From Acanthornis magna (Eukaryota; Chordata; Aves; Passeriformes; Acanthizidae), in contig JAWUZG010000056.1 of assembly GCA_036785705.1 (NCBI GenBank), positions 17,714,001 to 17,778,000 of the forward strand: a stretch of DNA of 64,000 nt, given 5' to 3'. The notes beneath the pieces are model-generated. The model ran no database searches. It was not told where the DNA came from and saw nothing but the letters and a program-made list of their open reading frames with translations. Of this stretch, positions 36,621-47,158 are shown one piece after another; the stretch's first letter is position 1, and each line of letters opens with the position of its first letter. The translations under genes and the position numbers were made by a program.

Positions 36621-38565
36621 AACCTCAGCTAATAAAAATGCCACCCTGGCTTTACAGCCGCACGAGGAGCGTTTGTTGTTTGGCTAATGATGATAGGAAC
36701 AGCTCCTGTCGGGTGGCTGATGTCCCTGTGTCCTCCTGCATGTCCCCCTTGCATGGAGAGCTCGGGGATGGGGTGGCACTGGCAGCCATTGTCACTGCCA
36801 CGGGCACAGCCCTCGGCAGGAGGTGGCTCTGGGAGCTGTTGGCAGATCTCGCAGCCAAAAATTGTGTCCTGACCTGGCTTGGGGAGTTTATTGTCTTTTC
36901 TGCCTTGTGCTCGGCTGGTGCTGAGCAGCTGCTGCTCCTCCCACAGGGCTGGGTGAAGCTCAGCGAACAGAGGGATGGTCCCATGAAAAGTGGGACAAGA
37001 ATCGCTGGGATGTGCTCCCTGCAGATGCAGCACCCGATCCCTCAGCTGGGCTCCTCCACCCCTCCTGTCTCGCTGCTCTTTATGGTCTCTGCTCACCACA
37101 TCTGGTCACTGTGCATCCATCATTCACCAGCTGAATGGAAGAGCCTGGGAGCTAACCCCACTCATTTCTAGAAAACTCTTCTGCCCAGTGCCTGCTCCAG
37201 TCAGTGCTCCATCCTCTCGTTCTCATCCCCATGGTGCCAGGATGGCCTGGTGGGCCCTGGGCAGCTCTTTGGATCCCTGTGCCAGGCTGCATTTCGGGAA
37301 GGGTGGGCAAGAGCCAGCGTGCAGGGCCAGGCTGGGCACTGAGGTGAGGTCCCAGGAGATCACCCACCTCAGAAAGTAAATAATGGTCGGATTTTGGCTG
37401 AGCTCTGTCTGTGGAAGGTGCCAGGAGCTACAGCAGCTTACACCCCCCAAGTGCTCGGCTCACCAAAACACCGTGCGAGGGCTGAGTGTCAGAAGTGCAC
37501 GTGCAGCTGTGGAAAGCCCAGCTGTGGCTGCAGGAGATGGAAAGGGCTCTGCAGAGAGCCCCTGCAGCCCAGAGCTGTCTGACCTGGCCATGGGTGGCCG
37601 TGCTGGTGGCCAGGATTCCTGTCCAGGATCCCTGTCCAGCAGGGAGAGGTGCTGCTGGCACCCTCAGAGCCCTAGGGAAGGAGCTGCTGCTCCTGATCCT
37701 CTCCAGCAGCCTGGGAGGTCAGAGCCAGCATTTTCCTGCATGGAGGTCAGTTCTCAGCACAGTTTGAGGAACAGAAGGACCAGCCCCGGGGAGTGCCTGC
37801 TCAGAGAGAGAATTTCTCATTCCGTGGTGTGGCAATGGGATGGAGAAGACACCCTGGAGACCCAAGTGGCTTCCAAGCTCTCTCAGCAAAGCCTGCTGCA
37901 TGTGCTGTGTGTTTGAGAAACAACTGTGCCACTGCTGCACCAAGCTGTGTCCTGCTGTGTCCTGGTGTCTGTTTAAGGGTGATTTGCTCTCAGTAATGCC
38001 CAGCGGTGCCAATGACTTCAGGGTCAGCTCCTTTCCTCCCTGACCCTGCTTTCTATTTTCACAGTCTTCTGCATGAGCAGGCCCTGGAGATCCTGCAGCC
38101 AGCAGGGACACTCAAAACACAGTTTCAGCACAAAAAGAGATGTAGCTTTGGTACTTCAGCAATGAGTGCCTCCGGCTACCTTCGGTCCAGACTCAAAACA
38201 GGGCAGACAATATTCTCTTTTTCCCATAATGATTTTCAAAGCCCCATTTAGAGGCCACAAGAAATTTGGGGAAGCATCAGCCCAGCGTGTGCTGCTCCCA
38301 CAGCCGTGTCCCGGGACCAGCTTTAGGAGCCTGCCTTTTTCAATTTTCCCTTGCTGCCTCTGCAGCCAGTGACTCAGTCCCTATTTCTATTCTCTTCCCA
38401 CTTCTGTTCCTGCTTCTCCAAAGTTTTGGTCAGTGGCAGCAGCTTTTGCTCATGTCTTGTGGCTGCTTCTCTCCGAGTTATTATTGGAGATGCCTACGAA
38501 ATAACAGTGCTGCTCTGTGAGACGCTGCTGCACCACTGCAGAAAATATTTACCAAAGCTGTGGTA

Positions 38566-38640
38566 AGCAGCTCTTTGCTGGAGTGACTGGCGTCTGCTCT
38601 GAAGCTGCCCAGACGCCACTCACTCCAGCAAAGAGCTGCT
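38566..38640. repeat. Near-perfect 30-bp inverted repeat, possible hairpin
   Basis: The left arm 38566-38595 (AGCAGCTCTTTGCTGGAGTG...) is the reverse complement of 38611-38640 with a single mismatch (C in the left arm where G is expected). The 15-base spacer can add one more G-C pair. An RNA copy would fold into a stem of about 31 bp with a small loop, the size of a pre-miRNA. I do not recognise it as a known miRNA. Confidence 0.85.
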
Positions 38641-39674
38641 GCAACAGAACAAATTGCCCAGGGCAGCAGATCTTGGGCAGGGAGAAAAGCCAGCAGCCCA
38701 GTCTGTCTGTCTTTGTGTTTTCTAAGGGAGAAAAATTATCTTTTTACAAGCCTGCCCTAGTTGGCTCTGACCAGCTCTTCCCAGAAAATACCATCAGAAA
38801 TAGGAGAGCAAACTACTGCAGAAACGGACAGGTTGCCATTTAGGTCTGACCTTTCTCAGATCTGCTTTGATGTCTTCCTCAACCTGCCTTCTCCTCCAGC
38901 CCCACTGTGTTTTTAGCTCCTGCTTCTAGCAGAGCACCACTGGACACAACAAACCTCAATTAAAATCCATTTTGGACATAAACATATACATTTATATATA
39001 CTGCCTTTGCTTTCTGGACCAGCTCCAAATAGAATAATCCTTTTTTTTAATCCTATCCCCCTGGGGAACTTCCAGTTTTGTGTTTGCAAATTGTATGGGT
39101 AAACATGGAGAGGGGTAGATTTATTTTTTTTAAGGACACTGGACTTGGCATGTTGCACAGTTTGTTGCTGGATCAGCATGGTGGCAGCACACAGAGCTGT
39201 TTTTCTTACTCAAATAGTCGCTTTCCAGCTCAGAAAATGACAATTCACCAAAGCCAAGCCAACAAGAACGTAGGGGCAGTTTCAGAACCGAGTGTTATCT
39301 GCCTGGAAAAGGCTCCACAAAGGCAGACTGTCTCCACAGGCTGCTGAATAATGCTGATAAAAGGACAAACTCCTGTGTGTTTGTTGGGGGGAGTGATTTC
39401 TAGATGTGTCCTCTGTAATTCCCTTCCCCTGTGAGCAGAGCAGCTCTCTGTGTGACAGAACTGAGCTCCTGCAGCCACAGAGGACAGGAGGGTTTGGGAG
39501 CTGTGCTCCTCCTGAGGCTGGGGAGGAAGGATGGAGGCTGAGGTGGATGGGATGAACTCCCAACCTGCTTTTGTGCACTCAGCATGTCCAGCCCTCTCCT
39601 GCAGGAGCCTCAGGGGCTGCACCATCCTTGGAGTGCCTGAAGGTGACTTTTCTCTCCATTCCCTTCTTCATCTT

Positions 39675-40015
39675 CCAGAATCCCAAGATGGTTTGGGTTG
39701 GAAGGAACCTTAAATCTTGTCTCGTTCCACCCCTTGCCATGGGCAGGGACACCTTCTCCTGCCCCACGGTGCTCCAAGCCCCAATGTCCAACCTGGCCTG
39801 GGACATTCCAGGGATCCAGGGGCAGCCACAGCTTCTCTGGGCACCTGTGCCAGGGCCTGCCCACCCTGCCAGCAAAGATCTTCCTCCTAATATCCAAATG
39901 CTCCTCTCCATCAGTTTGAATCCATTCCCCACTGTCCTGTCCCTCCAGGCTCTTACAAAAAGCTCCTCTCCCTCTCTCCTGCAGGCTCCCTTCAGCTCCT
40001 GGCACTGAGGCTCTG
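39675..40015 (-). mobile_element. CR1 LINE 3'-end fragment
   Basis: CCAGAATCCCAAGATGGTTT, GGGCAGGGACACCTTC, GGGATCCAGGGGCAGCCACA, GCCAGGGCCTGCCCACC and a longer 5' part with CTAATATCC and CATTCCCCACTGTCCTGTCC, reverse orientation. Confidence 0.93.
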
Positions 40016-41721
40016 GCACTGTCCCCAATCCCTGTTCTCTCGGCACTGTGGCATCCACGGAGTTTCCCATTCACGACGAGGTAGGAAGTCCTCCTGGACA
40101 GAGCACTAGACTGAGGCTCAGCAATCAATGTCTCCCTCCTCTCCTCCCACATGCCTCATTTTCTGAGCCCATCAGTTCAAAAGGCCGTGGAGAATCCCAG
40201 TCAGTGGCAGCAGCAGGGGCACGAAGGTCTGAGGGGGCACGAGCTCACAGATCACCTGCCCGTGGCACTGGCAGAGGGAAGCTGGGCACACTTCACACAG
40301 CTCTGCACCCTTTTGTGCTTTGCTGAGCTGACTGCATTTTCTGAAGGTGTCTGAGGATCCTCAGAGAGGTTTGGTCTTCCCAGAGGGGATTTTCAGCACC
40401 ACTGGGAATGACAGGAGAGGATGCTCCACCTGCTTCGTGCTTCACCGTGTGCTCTGTGACTGACCACGAGCCAGGCTGGCCCTTGGGAAAAATGAAAATT
40501 AATCTTTTATTCAGGAGAAAAAGCCACTTTTCTCTCTGTGGAGGCTGGCATTGTGTTTGAGTGAAGGCAGTCTTCCTGCCCCACAAAACCGGAGACACCA
40601 GTGCTTTCCTTGGATTGCAGCAGGGCTTTTCTGGGATGGCTTCAGCTTGTTTTCCTAAAAATGAAAGCAGCAGCACAGGGGATAATCCTGTACTCGTGGC
40701 ACTGGCCTGACTTGTGGTTCAATCCCTGTTTGTCCTGAGCCAAAGCAGGGAACCGAACCCAATACTCCCTATCTCAGATCAGGGCTCTCATCTCATCTGT
40801 CTCAAAGTCAGACTCTTTCTCCCTGAGTAACTGCTTAATTATTTTTTACAAATTGGCCCAGCTCCACCTAGAAGGGATTTAAAGAAGTCCTTGTCCCTGC
40901 TCCAAGCGAGGGACCTTTCCTGGGATGGGGACCACCACGGACGGGTGCCATCACCCACCCCCGAGGACCTCTGGGGAGATGATTTTACCTCTGTGGCTTT
41001 GACTAGAAATCCAGGCTTGTTCCCAGAAAACTCTTCTAAGCAACATTTCATGGAAACTGCTAGTTTGCTACCAAAAAGCAAAAAAAGAAAAAAAAAAAAA
41101 ATTCTGGTTTTGCCGAAGTGACATTTTCTGACCCAAGAAAACATTTTGTCAAAAAGCTTCCCAACCACTCTGCTGGGAATGTGCTCTTTGCCATCAGTCC
41201 CCAAGGCTGGAGCGCCGGGGTGTTGAAATGTTACTACAGCCCTGGAAACTGTGAGTCAGCTTGTCCCCACCCACAGCAGATACTCGTGGGAAGGGCCTTG
41301 AAAAGCCTGGAAACTCAGCAGCTCCTGCCTCGCGGAGTTTCCATTAACCCATTCACATGAATTTCGGGTGAAATGCGGCGTTTGGCGAATTTCTGTCGGA
41401 TTTTGTCTCTGTTTTCTCCTTCCTGATTGTGATGAATTTTGGAGGCTATTTCATTTCAATCCATCCCTAAGCAATTTGGCTGCTGTGGCCCCAGTTCACC
41501 CCCGAGCCCCTCCCATGGAGGGATGGGACCTGGATGGGATCACCGGTGGTGAAACTTGGATCCCACCTGCAGGAAAGGTGCCAGGGCCAAACTGCCCACC
41601 GGGCTGGGGTGTAAATGCACCAACCTGGGCATCCCCTGGCGAGGCAAAGGTCCTGCACGGAAGTTCTCTGCGGGGTTGGCACACCTTGGAGCTGCCCTGA
41701 AGGGAAGTGGTGATGCTGCAC

Positions 41722-42110
41722 CTCTGCTCTGGAGCCAGGCTGGGAGAGCTGGGAATGTTCCCTGGAGAAGGGAAAGCTCCAAGGAGAGCTCCGAGCCCCT
41801 GGCAGGGCCTGAAGGGCTCCAGGAGAGCTGCAGAGGGACTGGGGACAAGGGACGGAGGGACAGGACACAGGGAATGGCTTCCACTGCCAGAGGGCAGGGC
41901 TGGATGGGAAATTGGGAAGGAATTGTTCCCTGGGAGGGTGGGCAGGCCCTGGCACAGGTGCCCAGAGCAGCTGTGGCTGCCCCTGGATCCCTGGCAGTGC
42001 CCAAGGCCAGGTTGGATGAGGTTTGGAGCAGCCTGGGACAGTGGGAGGTGTCCCTGCCCAGGACAGGGGATTGGAACAAGCTGATCCCTTCCAAGGGAGA
42101 CTATTCTGGG
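41722..42110 (+). mobile_element. CR1 LINE fragment, songbird-type
   Basis: It reads CTCTGCTCTGGAGCCAGGCT, GGGACAGGACACAGGGAATG, CCAGAGGGCAGGGCTGG, GTGGGCAGGCCCTGGCACAG and AGCAGCCTGGGACAGTGG. This is the CR1 subfamily common in passerines, about 390 bp, 5'-truncated. Confidence 0.92.
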
Positions 42111-43190
42111 ATATCACATCCCAGGAGAGCTGGCAAAGGATGGCTATATCCAAGGGGAAGGGTTTTGCCATGGCTGCAGCTCCTCCAGGATGGGGCACAG
42201 GCTGAGGTGAGATCACATCTCTGCACAAAGGATTTCAAGGTGCCAAGGAGGTCTGGGAGTGTGGACTCCAGCATTGGGAAATTCTCCATGGAGGAAAATT
42301 CTTCAAACATCCTTTTTTTAAAACTTTGGATTTATCAAAGTGCCTCATTCAGATTTCAGCTTTTTCCATTTTGAAGAGGGTCCAAGGTCCTATCGCAGTG
42401 TGTTACCACACAGGGTATAACATTTGCAAGAGTAAAATGAAAAGTCAGTTTGAACTGGAAAATCATGGCAATGTCATGAAAACAAAGGAAATGGGACATT
42501 CTGATGTTGTCAAAACCTTTTTTTCTCTGGTTCCTTTCAAAATCAGCTTCCAGCAAAACCAGCAGGATTTTATGAGGCATTTTAGTTTTTGGCAGAGCCC
42601 CTGGCTCTGGCGCAGCAGGTTTGTGGTGGTTTCTCTGGTTGGGCTCAGACACTCCAAGCCCCCATTCCTGGGGGTGCAATGTGTTCCCCAGTCTCCCCCT
42701 TGGGGGATCCCCATCTCCCCCCCATTCTCAAGGCATTAAAATAATCTACAAGTCGAGCTGTTACAGCATTATTCAAGTGGCAATTACTCATTTTGTGTTT
42801 TAACCCCTGCATTCTGCTTTTTGACCAGAAATGTATAAAACGCTAGAGATTTTAAAAAAGCAGAAAATTACGAGATGAATTTTCCTTACTGAAAACACAG
42901 TTTGGGTTTGGGCTCTGCCGATGCCTTTGAGGGTGCTGGCAATGGCAGGGCTGGTCCCTCTCCCCTTTTCCCCTCATCCCGACTGCAGTTTGGCTTTGGG
43001 AAGAGCTTGGTGCCCTCCTGGCCACCCACGGTCCTCTTGGACCCAGGAGGATTTGGCTTTATATCCTACCTGGGAGATCCATGTCAGATAGCACTGGCAG
43101 GCTTTCAAAAGCTTCTCTCCAGCTTTTCTGCCAAGACCTATAGGATGTGTTCCAGAGCATCTCCCAGGAATGTTTGTTATTATGACAGGC

Positions 43191-43221
<31 letters not shown>

Positions 43222-43225
43222 GGGG
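43191..43225. repeat. A23-G12 homopurine tract
   Basis: Twenty-three As are followed directly by twelve Gs. This is a homopolymer pair prone to slippage and to sequencing error, so exact lengths are uncertain. Confidence 0.85.
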
Positions 43226-43805
43226 AAGGCAGTGAAAGAGCACATCGCTGTTAATCACTAGAAATCCTTTAATAACCAACATTACTATAAATTATACGTG
43301 CATTGTGACAAGCACAATTGAGGGCTCTGTTTTTGCTGCCCACGTTATGGCAGGAACAATGTGCTGTTGTTGCAGGAGCTGGGATGGATGGCATTCCGGG
43401 TGGAATCGGGGCTGCTCCTGCATACCTGTGCCCGTGGAGATGCTCGGCTGCTCCAGATCCCATGAAAGCCCCATTGTTCTTCCTCCATATTGCACACTCC
43501 ATGATTACAGAGCGTTGGATAAGCGGTGAGACGTTGCTTGTTGGAATAATAACCTATTCTTAGTAGTAGCAGTGCTATATTTAAGATTTATATATATTTA
43601 AATGTTGGTAATTGCACATTTGGGACATCTTGTAATTTGGGTGACAGTTTGGAAAGATGGTGTTGGAAAGAAAAGCATCAGCTGAGTTTAAGGAGGTGAA
43701 TCTTGGGGTCATGCAGGACAGGGCAAGAGATGTAGATTTTAAACAAGTGTTGGAACATCTCTGGAGCAGCCCCAGGATGGGCAGGGATCCTGCCAGGGCT
43801 GGAGA

Positions 43806-43950
43806 TCCATCCCTGGCAGTGTCCAAGGCCAGGCTGGACAGGGCTGGCAGCACCCTGGGACAGTGGGAGGTGTCCCTGCCCATGGCACAAGGTGAAACCA
43901 AATGAGCTTTAAGGTCCCTTCCAACCCAAACCATTCTTTGATTCCATGAG
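43806..43950 (+). mobile_element. CR1 LINE 3'-end fragment
   Basis: ATCCATCCCTGGCAGTGTCC, GGGACAGTGGGAGGTGTCCC, GAGCTTTAAGGTCCCTTCCA, ACCCAAACCATTCTTTGATT; a full 3' terminus. Confidence 0.93.
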
Positions 43951-45181
43951 ATCAAGGAAATCCCAGTTTCTACTTCCATGTCTGAAACTGATTTTTTTTT
44001 TTTTTTTTTTGGTAGCCCTTTTGTGCCTTTTCACTGTGAAGAAAAGACATTTCCCTAGCACAGTGCAGGGTTGGGTGACTTTAGTCCAAACCATGGTACA
44101 GGTGTGAAATGTGGCTGCTGAGGCAGGTGACAGCTGAGCAGGGTCAGAGGCAGCAGGTCCCTTACAGGTTTTGTTATGAGTTTTTACATTTTTAACCACG
44201 CAAACTGAACATTCTATAAAACCCACCTAAAAATGGCAGGGGAAAAGGAGCTTTGCCCCTGGTCCTACAGGTCAGAAAGGGCAGAAGTGACCCCAAAATC
44301 AAAAGACCTATTTATATTCTGTGTTTACATTGATGCAGACTTCAGTGGCACACACCTATGGATTTTAAATGGAGTATTTGATGTTACACTGATTAAGTTT
44401 GCTGTAGAAAAATTGTACTGTCTTTATCCAGTCCATTCAAATTATGGTCTTGGGTGTATTAGGGCAGGTTTGGGGAAATGTGGACAGAAATTTGGATAGA
44501 AGCCTTCAGGTATGGAAAAAGCCACCCAAAGATTCCAAGAGAAAAACTAGGAACGTTCAGGTTGCCCAGGATTTGTTGGCTGAAATAATTTCATTGGTTT
44601 TGTTTTGGGTGCTTTTCCCTTAACTGATCAACTGCTGGGGGATTAATTGCCCAGATTAACTTTTGCTCACTAGCCAAGTTCTCAGGCTAGTCCAAAGCTT
44701 TTCCTCCAGCAGGTTCCCACCGATCCATCGCAAGGGTGGATCCCAAACTTCCCCGTGTGCCTGGGGATGGAGTGAGGATGGGCAAAGCCCCCAGCTCCGA
44801 GCCCCCGGGGCCGCTGCTCCCGCCGGGTGCCCGGCGATCTGTGCCCGGGGCATCTCCGCGCGGGGGATGGGAACTGCTATTTTAGAGGAGTTCATTTATT
44901 TATTCGCTATTTGGGGAAGTGTTATTTGGGGGAAGGGGCGGGGGGGTCCCAGCCGCACACGCTGTCGCCGGGGCCGCGTGGGGCGGGACACGAGGCCGCC
45001 GCTGCCCCCGCTCCCTGAGGCGCTGCCGGTGCCCCGGGCCGCTCCCTGGTGCCCCGGGCCCCTCCCCTCTCCCCGCTCCCCGTGGCCCCGCGGCGGTGGC
45101 GCTGGTGGCGCTGGTGGCGGCGGGCGCGGGGACCGCGCGGCCCCCGAGCCGCCGTTCATTCACGGGCACGCCGGGGTGGGA

Positions 45182-45193
45182 GGGGGCGGGGCC
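45182..45193 (+). promoter_or_regulatory. SP1/KLF-type GC box
   Basis: The sequence GGGGGCGGGGCC matches the GC-box consensus. It lies just upstream of the first CCAAT box in the CpG island and probably supports basal SMAD6 transcription. Assignment is by motif only. Confidence 0.55.
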
Positions 45194-45208
45194 CGCGCCG
45201 CGCCCCGG

Positions 45209-45213
45209 CCAAT
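45209..45213 (+). promoter_or_regulatory. CCAAT box 1
   Basis: This is a CCAAT in the context GGCCAATGGGAG (NF-Y type). The same context recurs 41 bp downstream, so it looks like a paired element. GGCGCC and GCCGCCGC lie between the two. Confidence 0.55.
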
Positions 45214-45220
45214 GGGAGGC

Positions 45221-45231
45221 GGCGCCGCCGC
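45221..45231 (+). promoter_or_regulatory. GC-rich SMAD1/5-type BMP response element
   Basis: GGCGCC (45221-45226) overlaps GCCGCCGC (45224-45231), which matches the GCCGnCGC form reported for BMP-responsive SMAD1/5 binding in the mammalian Smad6 promoter. It sits between two CCAAT boxes. GC-rich motifs occur by chance in CpG islands, so function is inferred mainly from the gene's known biology. Confidence 0.45.
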
Positions 45232-45249
45232 GCGTCACGCGGGCGCGGG

Positions 45250-45254
45250 CCAAT
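45250..45254 (+). promoter_or_regulatory. CCAAT box 2
   Basis: This is a second CCAAT in the context GGCCAATGGGAG, 41 bp after the first. Repetition of the whole context argues against chance. Confidence 0.55.
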
Positions 45255-45603
45255 GGGAGCGCGCCGGGCCTGAACTTTTGCCACGGCGGACAAGTTGATA
45301 CATCGCGGGGGTGTGTCCGGCGCGCGGCCCGCGGGGGAGCGCGTTAACCCCCGCGCCGCCATGACCTACTTTCACACCGGCCCGCTTTCCCGGCCCCCGG
45401 CCCGCTCTGCCGCTCCCCGCGGGGCGATCCCCCCCTCCCGCCCGCCGGCAGCGCGGGGCCGCGCGGGGCTTGCGGCGGGCGGGAGCGGCGGGGCGGCTCG
45501 GGGCGGCGGGCGCGGGGCGGCTCGGGGCGCGTGTCCCTTTAAGCGGTCGGAAACCCGAGCCGGTGTTTGCGCAAGGGCCGGTGCCGCGCGGAGCCGCCGG
45601 AGT

Positions 45604-45611
45604 GTCTAGAC
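45604..45611. promoter_or_regulatory. Perfect palindromic SMAD-binding element
   Basis: GTCTAGAC is the full palindromic SMAD3/SMAD4 site (two GTCT half-sites) and is the same 8-mer known from the SMAD7 promoter. It lies about 105 bp upstream of the inferred start site and 20 bp upstream of CCAAT box 3. It probably mediates induction of SMAD6 by the pathway it inhibits. The match is exact; function is inference. Confidence 0.65.
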
Positions 45612-45631
45612 TGGCACATGATGGGCGGCAG

Positions 45632-45645
45632 CCAATGGCGGCGCC
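45632..45645 (+). promoter_or_regulatory. CCAAT box 3 next to GGCGCC
   Basis: CCAAT at 45632-45636 is followed by a GGCGCC palindrome at 45640-45645. The CCAAT lies about 75 bp before the inferred start, the classical position, and the GGCGCC may be a SMAD1/5 site cooperating with the upstream SMAD palindrome. Confidence 0.55.
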
Positions 45646-45678
45646 GCTCGCGAGGGGCCCCGCGCGCGCGCCCCGGCC

Positions 45679-45687
45679 ACACAAAAG
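45679..45687 (+). promoter_or_regulatory. TATA-like element and inferred start site
   Basis: ACACAAAAG is the only A-rich, TATA-like element in this GC-rich stretch. Together with CCAAT box 3 it points to a start near 45,705-45,720, giving a 5'UTR of about 690 nt. CpG-island promoters often use scattered starts, and a start further upstream is possible. Confidence 0.4.
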
Positions 45688-45709
45688 CCGGCGAGGGGCG
45701 GGCGGGCGC

Positions 45710-46401
45710 GAGCGGGCGGCGGCGGCGGCCCCGGGAGCCGCGCACGGAGCGCGGGGACCGCCGGACCGGGGCCGCGCCCTGCGATGCGGACAAGGGACGC
45801 GCTGACACCGGCCTGTGCTCCGGGCTCTGCTGCTGCTGCTTCTTCGCCTTTCTGATTTAATTTTTAATTTTTTTTTCCTTTTTTTTTTTTTTCTAATTTT
45901 TCTCTTTTTTCTTTTTTTTTTTTTTTCATACTATTTTTGGCTGAAGGGACCCGACATCTCCGACCAGCCCCCGGCGCCGGTTCCCCGCCGGGCGGCACCC
46001 CCGCGCCGGGCGCGCTTCCCCGCTCCTCCCCACCTTGTATGGTGGAGCGGCCGCGGGGCGCAGCCGAGCGCTGCCCCGGGCTCCCCCCGGCCCTCGCCCC
46101 CGCCGCTCCCCGCCCGGCCCCGCGTTGGCAGCCGATGTAGGGCACGGCGCGGCGCGCCCGAGCCCCAGCGCCGCCACGGGAGCGGCCCCCGCGGCGCCGT
46201 CTATGCCCGCGCCGCCCCGCCGCCCCCCCCATGGTGCGGCCCCGCCGCGGGCCGTCGGAGATCCGCTGGTCAGCAGCGCCGCGGGGAGTCCGGGCTGCTC
46301 CGGGGCTGCGATGAGATAGAGCCGGCGGCGGAGCGAGGAGCCCCGCGGAGGAGGGGGGGGGCGGCGGAGAGCGACGCGACCCCCGGCCGCCCGCGGGTCG
46401 T
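45710..46401 (+). other. SMAD6: Inferred SMAD6 5'UTR with several uORFs
   Basis: This is the leader between the inferred start and the SMAD6 ATG. It contains upstream ATGs at 45784 (23 codons, stop 45853-45855), 46039 (33 codons, stop 46138-46140), 46135 (ATG-TAG, same frame), 46203 (38 codons, stop 46317-46319) and 46231 (27 codons, stop 46312-46314). All end before the SMAD6 ATG, whose own context is weak. A 75-nt T-rich tract (about 45,857-45,928) interrupts the GC-rich leader. The layout suggests low, regulated translation. The 5' end is estimated, not seen. Confidence 0.55.
45784..45855 (+). other. uORF 1 in SMAD6 leader
   Basis: This 23-codon upstream frame opens MRTRDALTPAC and ends TGA in the (GCT)n-containing stretch. 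It is far enough upstream of the main ATG (about 550 nt) to allow re-initiation. There is no evidence for a functional peptide. Confidence 0.4.
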
Positions 46402-47158
46402 ATGTTCAGGTCCAAACGCTCAGGGCTGGTGCGGCGACTTTGGAGGAGCCGCGTCATTCCGGACAGGGACGGCGGAGATGGGAGCGCCAGGAGCGGCCAC
46501 GACCTCGGAGCCACCGGCAGCTGCAAGCTCGCGGAGAAAAGCCCCTCGGCGGAGTTCCGCGCGGTAGCGCGCAGCCTGCTGCTGCGGGAGGCGGAGGAGC
46601 GGCGCGGGGCGGCGGGCGAGGCGGCGCCGCGCGGGGACCCCATGGCGGAGCGGCGCGGGGCTCGGCTCCGCGCCCCCGGCTCCGCGCCGGAGAGCGACGG
46701 CCGGACCGTGACCTGCTGCCTCTTCTCGGAGCGGGAGCCGGGCGGCCCGCAGCCTGCCCCCGCCGCCGCCCCCGGCCCCGACGGCGCGGCCGACGGCGGC
46801 TCCCCGGAGCGGCGGGGCCGGGAGGCGCGGGCGCGGCTGCTGCTGCTGGAGCAGGAGCTGAAGGCCGTCACCTACTCGCTGCTGAAGCGGCTGAAGGAGC
46901 GCTCGCTGGACAGCCTGCTGGAGGCGGTGGAGTCCCGCGGGGGGATGCCGGGCGGCTGCGTGCTGGTGGCCCGCACCGAGGTGCGCCTGGGGGGCCTGGC
47001 GGCGCCCCCGCACCTCCTCCTGGGCAAGCTGTTCCGCTGGCCCGACCTGCAGCACCCCGCCGAGCTGAAGCCCCTCTGCGAGTGCCAGAGCTTCGGCGTC
47101 GCCGACGGACCCACGGTCTGCTGCAACCCCTACCACTTCAGCCGCCTCTGTGGGCCAG
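46402..47158 (+). CDS. SMAD6: SMAD6 exon 1 coding part: N-terminus and MH1 domain
   Basis: This exon encodes residues 1-252 plus the first base of codon 253 of SMAD6, an inhibitory SMAD that blocks BMP type I receptors, competes for SMAD1/5 and SMAD4, and acts as a nuclear co-repressor. The start is fixed by the family-typical opening [17 protein letters not shown]. An Ala/Gly/Arg-rich region follows, then TVTCCLFSE (about 102-110). The MH1 domain runs from about 141 to 252 and includes [35 protein letters not shown] and [14 protein letters not shown]. Likely zinc ligands are C186, C226 or C228, C240 and H245. The exon ends CCAG before a GTGAGC donor, in phase 1. The ATG has a weak context (C at -3, T at +4). 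Compared with remembered mammalian SMAD6, the N-terminal linker differs most and MH1 is close. Identification is by recall, not alignment, but the motifs are distinctive and SMAD7 fits less well. Confidence 0.96.

Larger units (their letters stand above)
33743..44749. other. Non-coding DNA proximal to SMAD6
   Basis: It contains the hexamer repeat, two enhancer-like blocks (35690, 36230), the 38566 hairpin, three CR1 fragments (39675, 41722, 43806), an A-rich run near 41,083, the A23-G12 tract and a T tract near 43,991. No gene was recognised before the SMAD6 island. Confidence 0.58.

Noticed and set aside
1..44749. Additional coding exons upstream of SMAD6
   Set aside because: No frame here shows a recognisable domain together with splice sites; a non-coding RNA gene cannot be excluded but nothing positively supports one.
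46193..46202. GGCGCC followed directly by GTCT as a canonical BMP element
   Set aside because: The known composite element needs a 5-bp spacer between the two parts; here the spacer is absent, and the site lies in the inferred leader.
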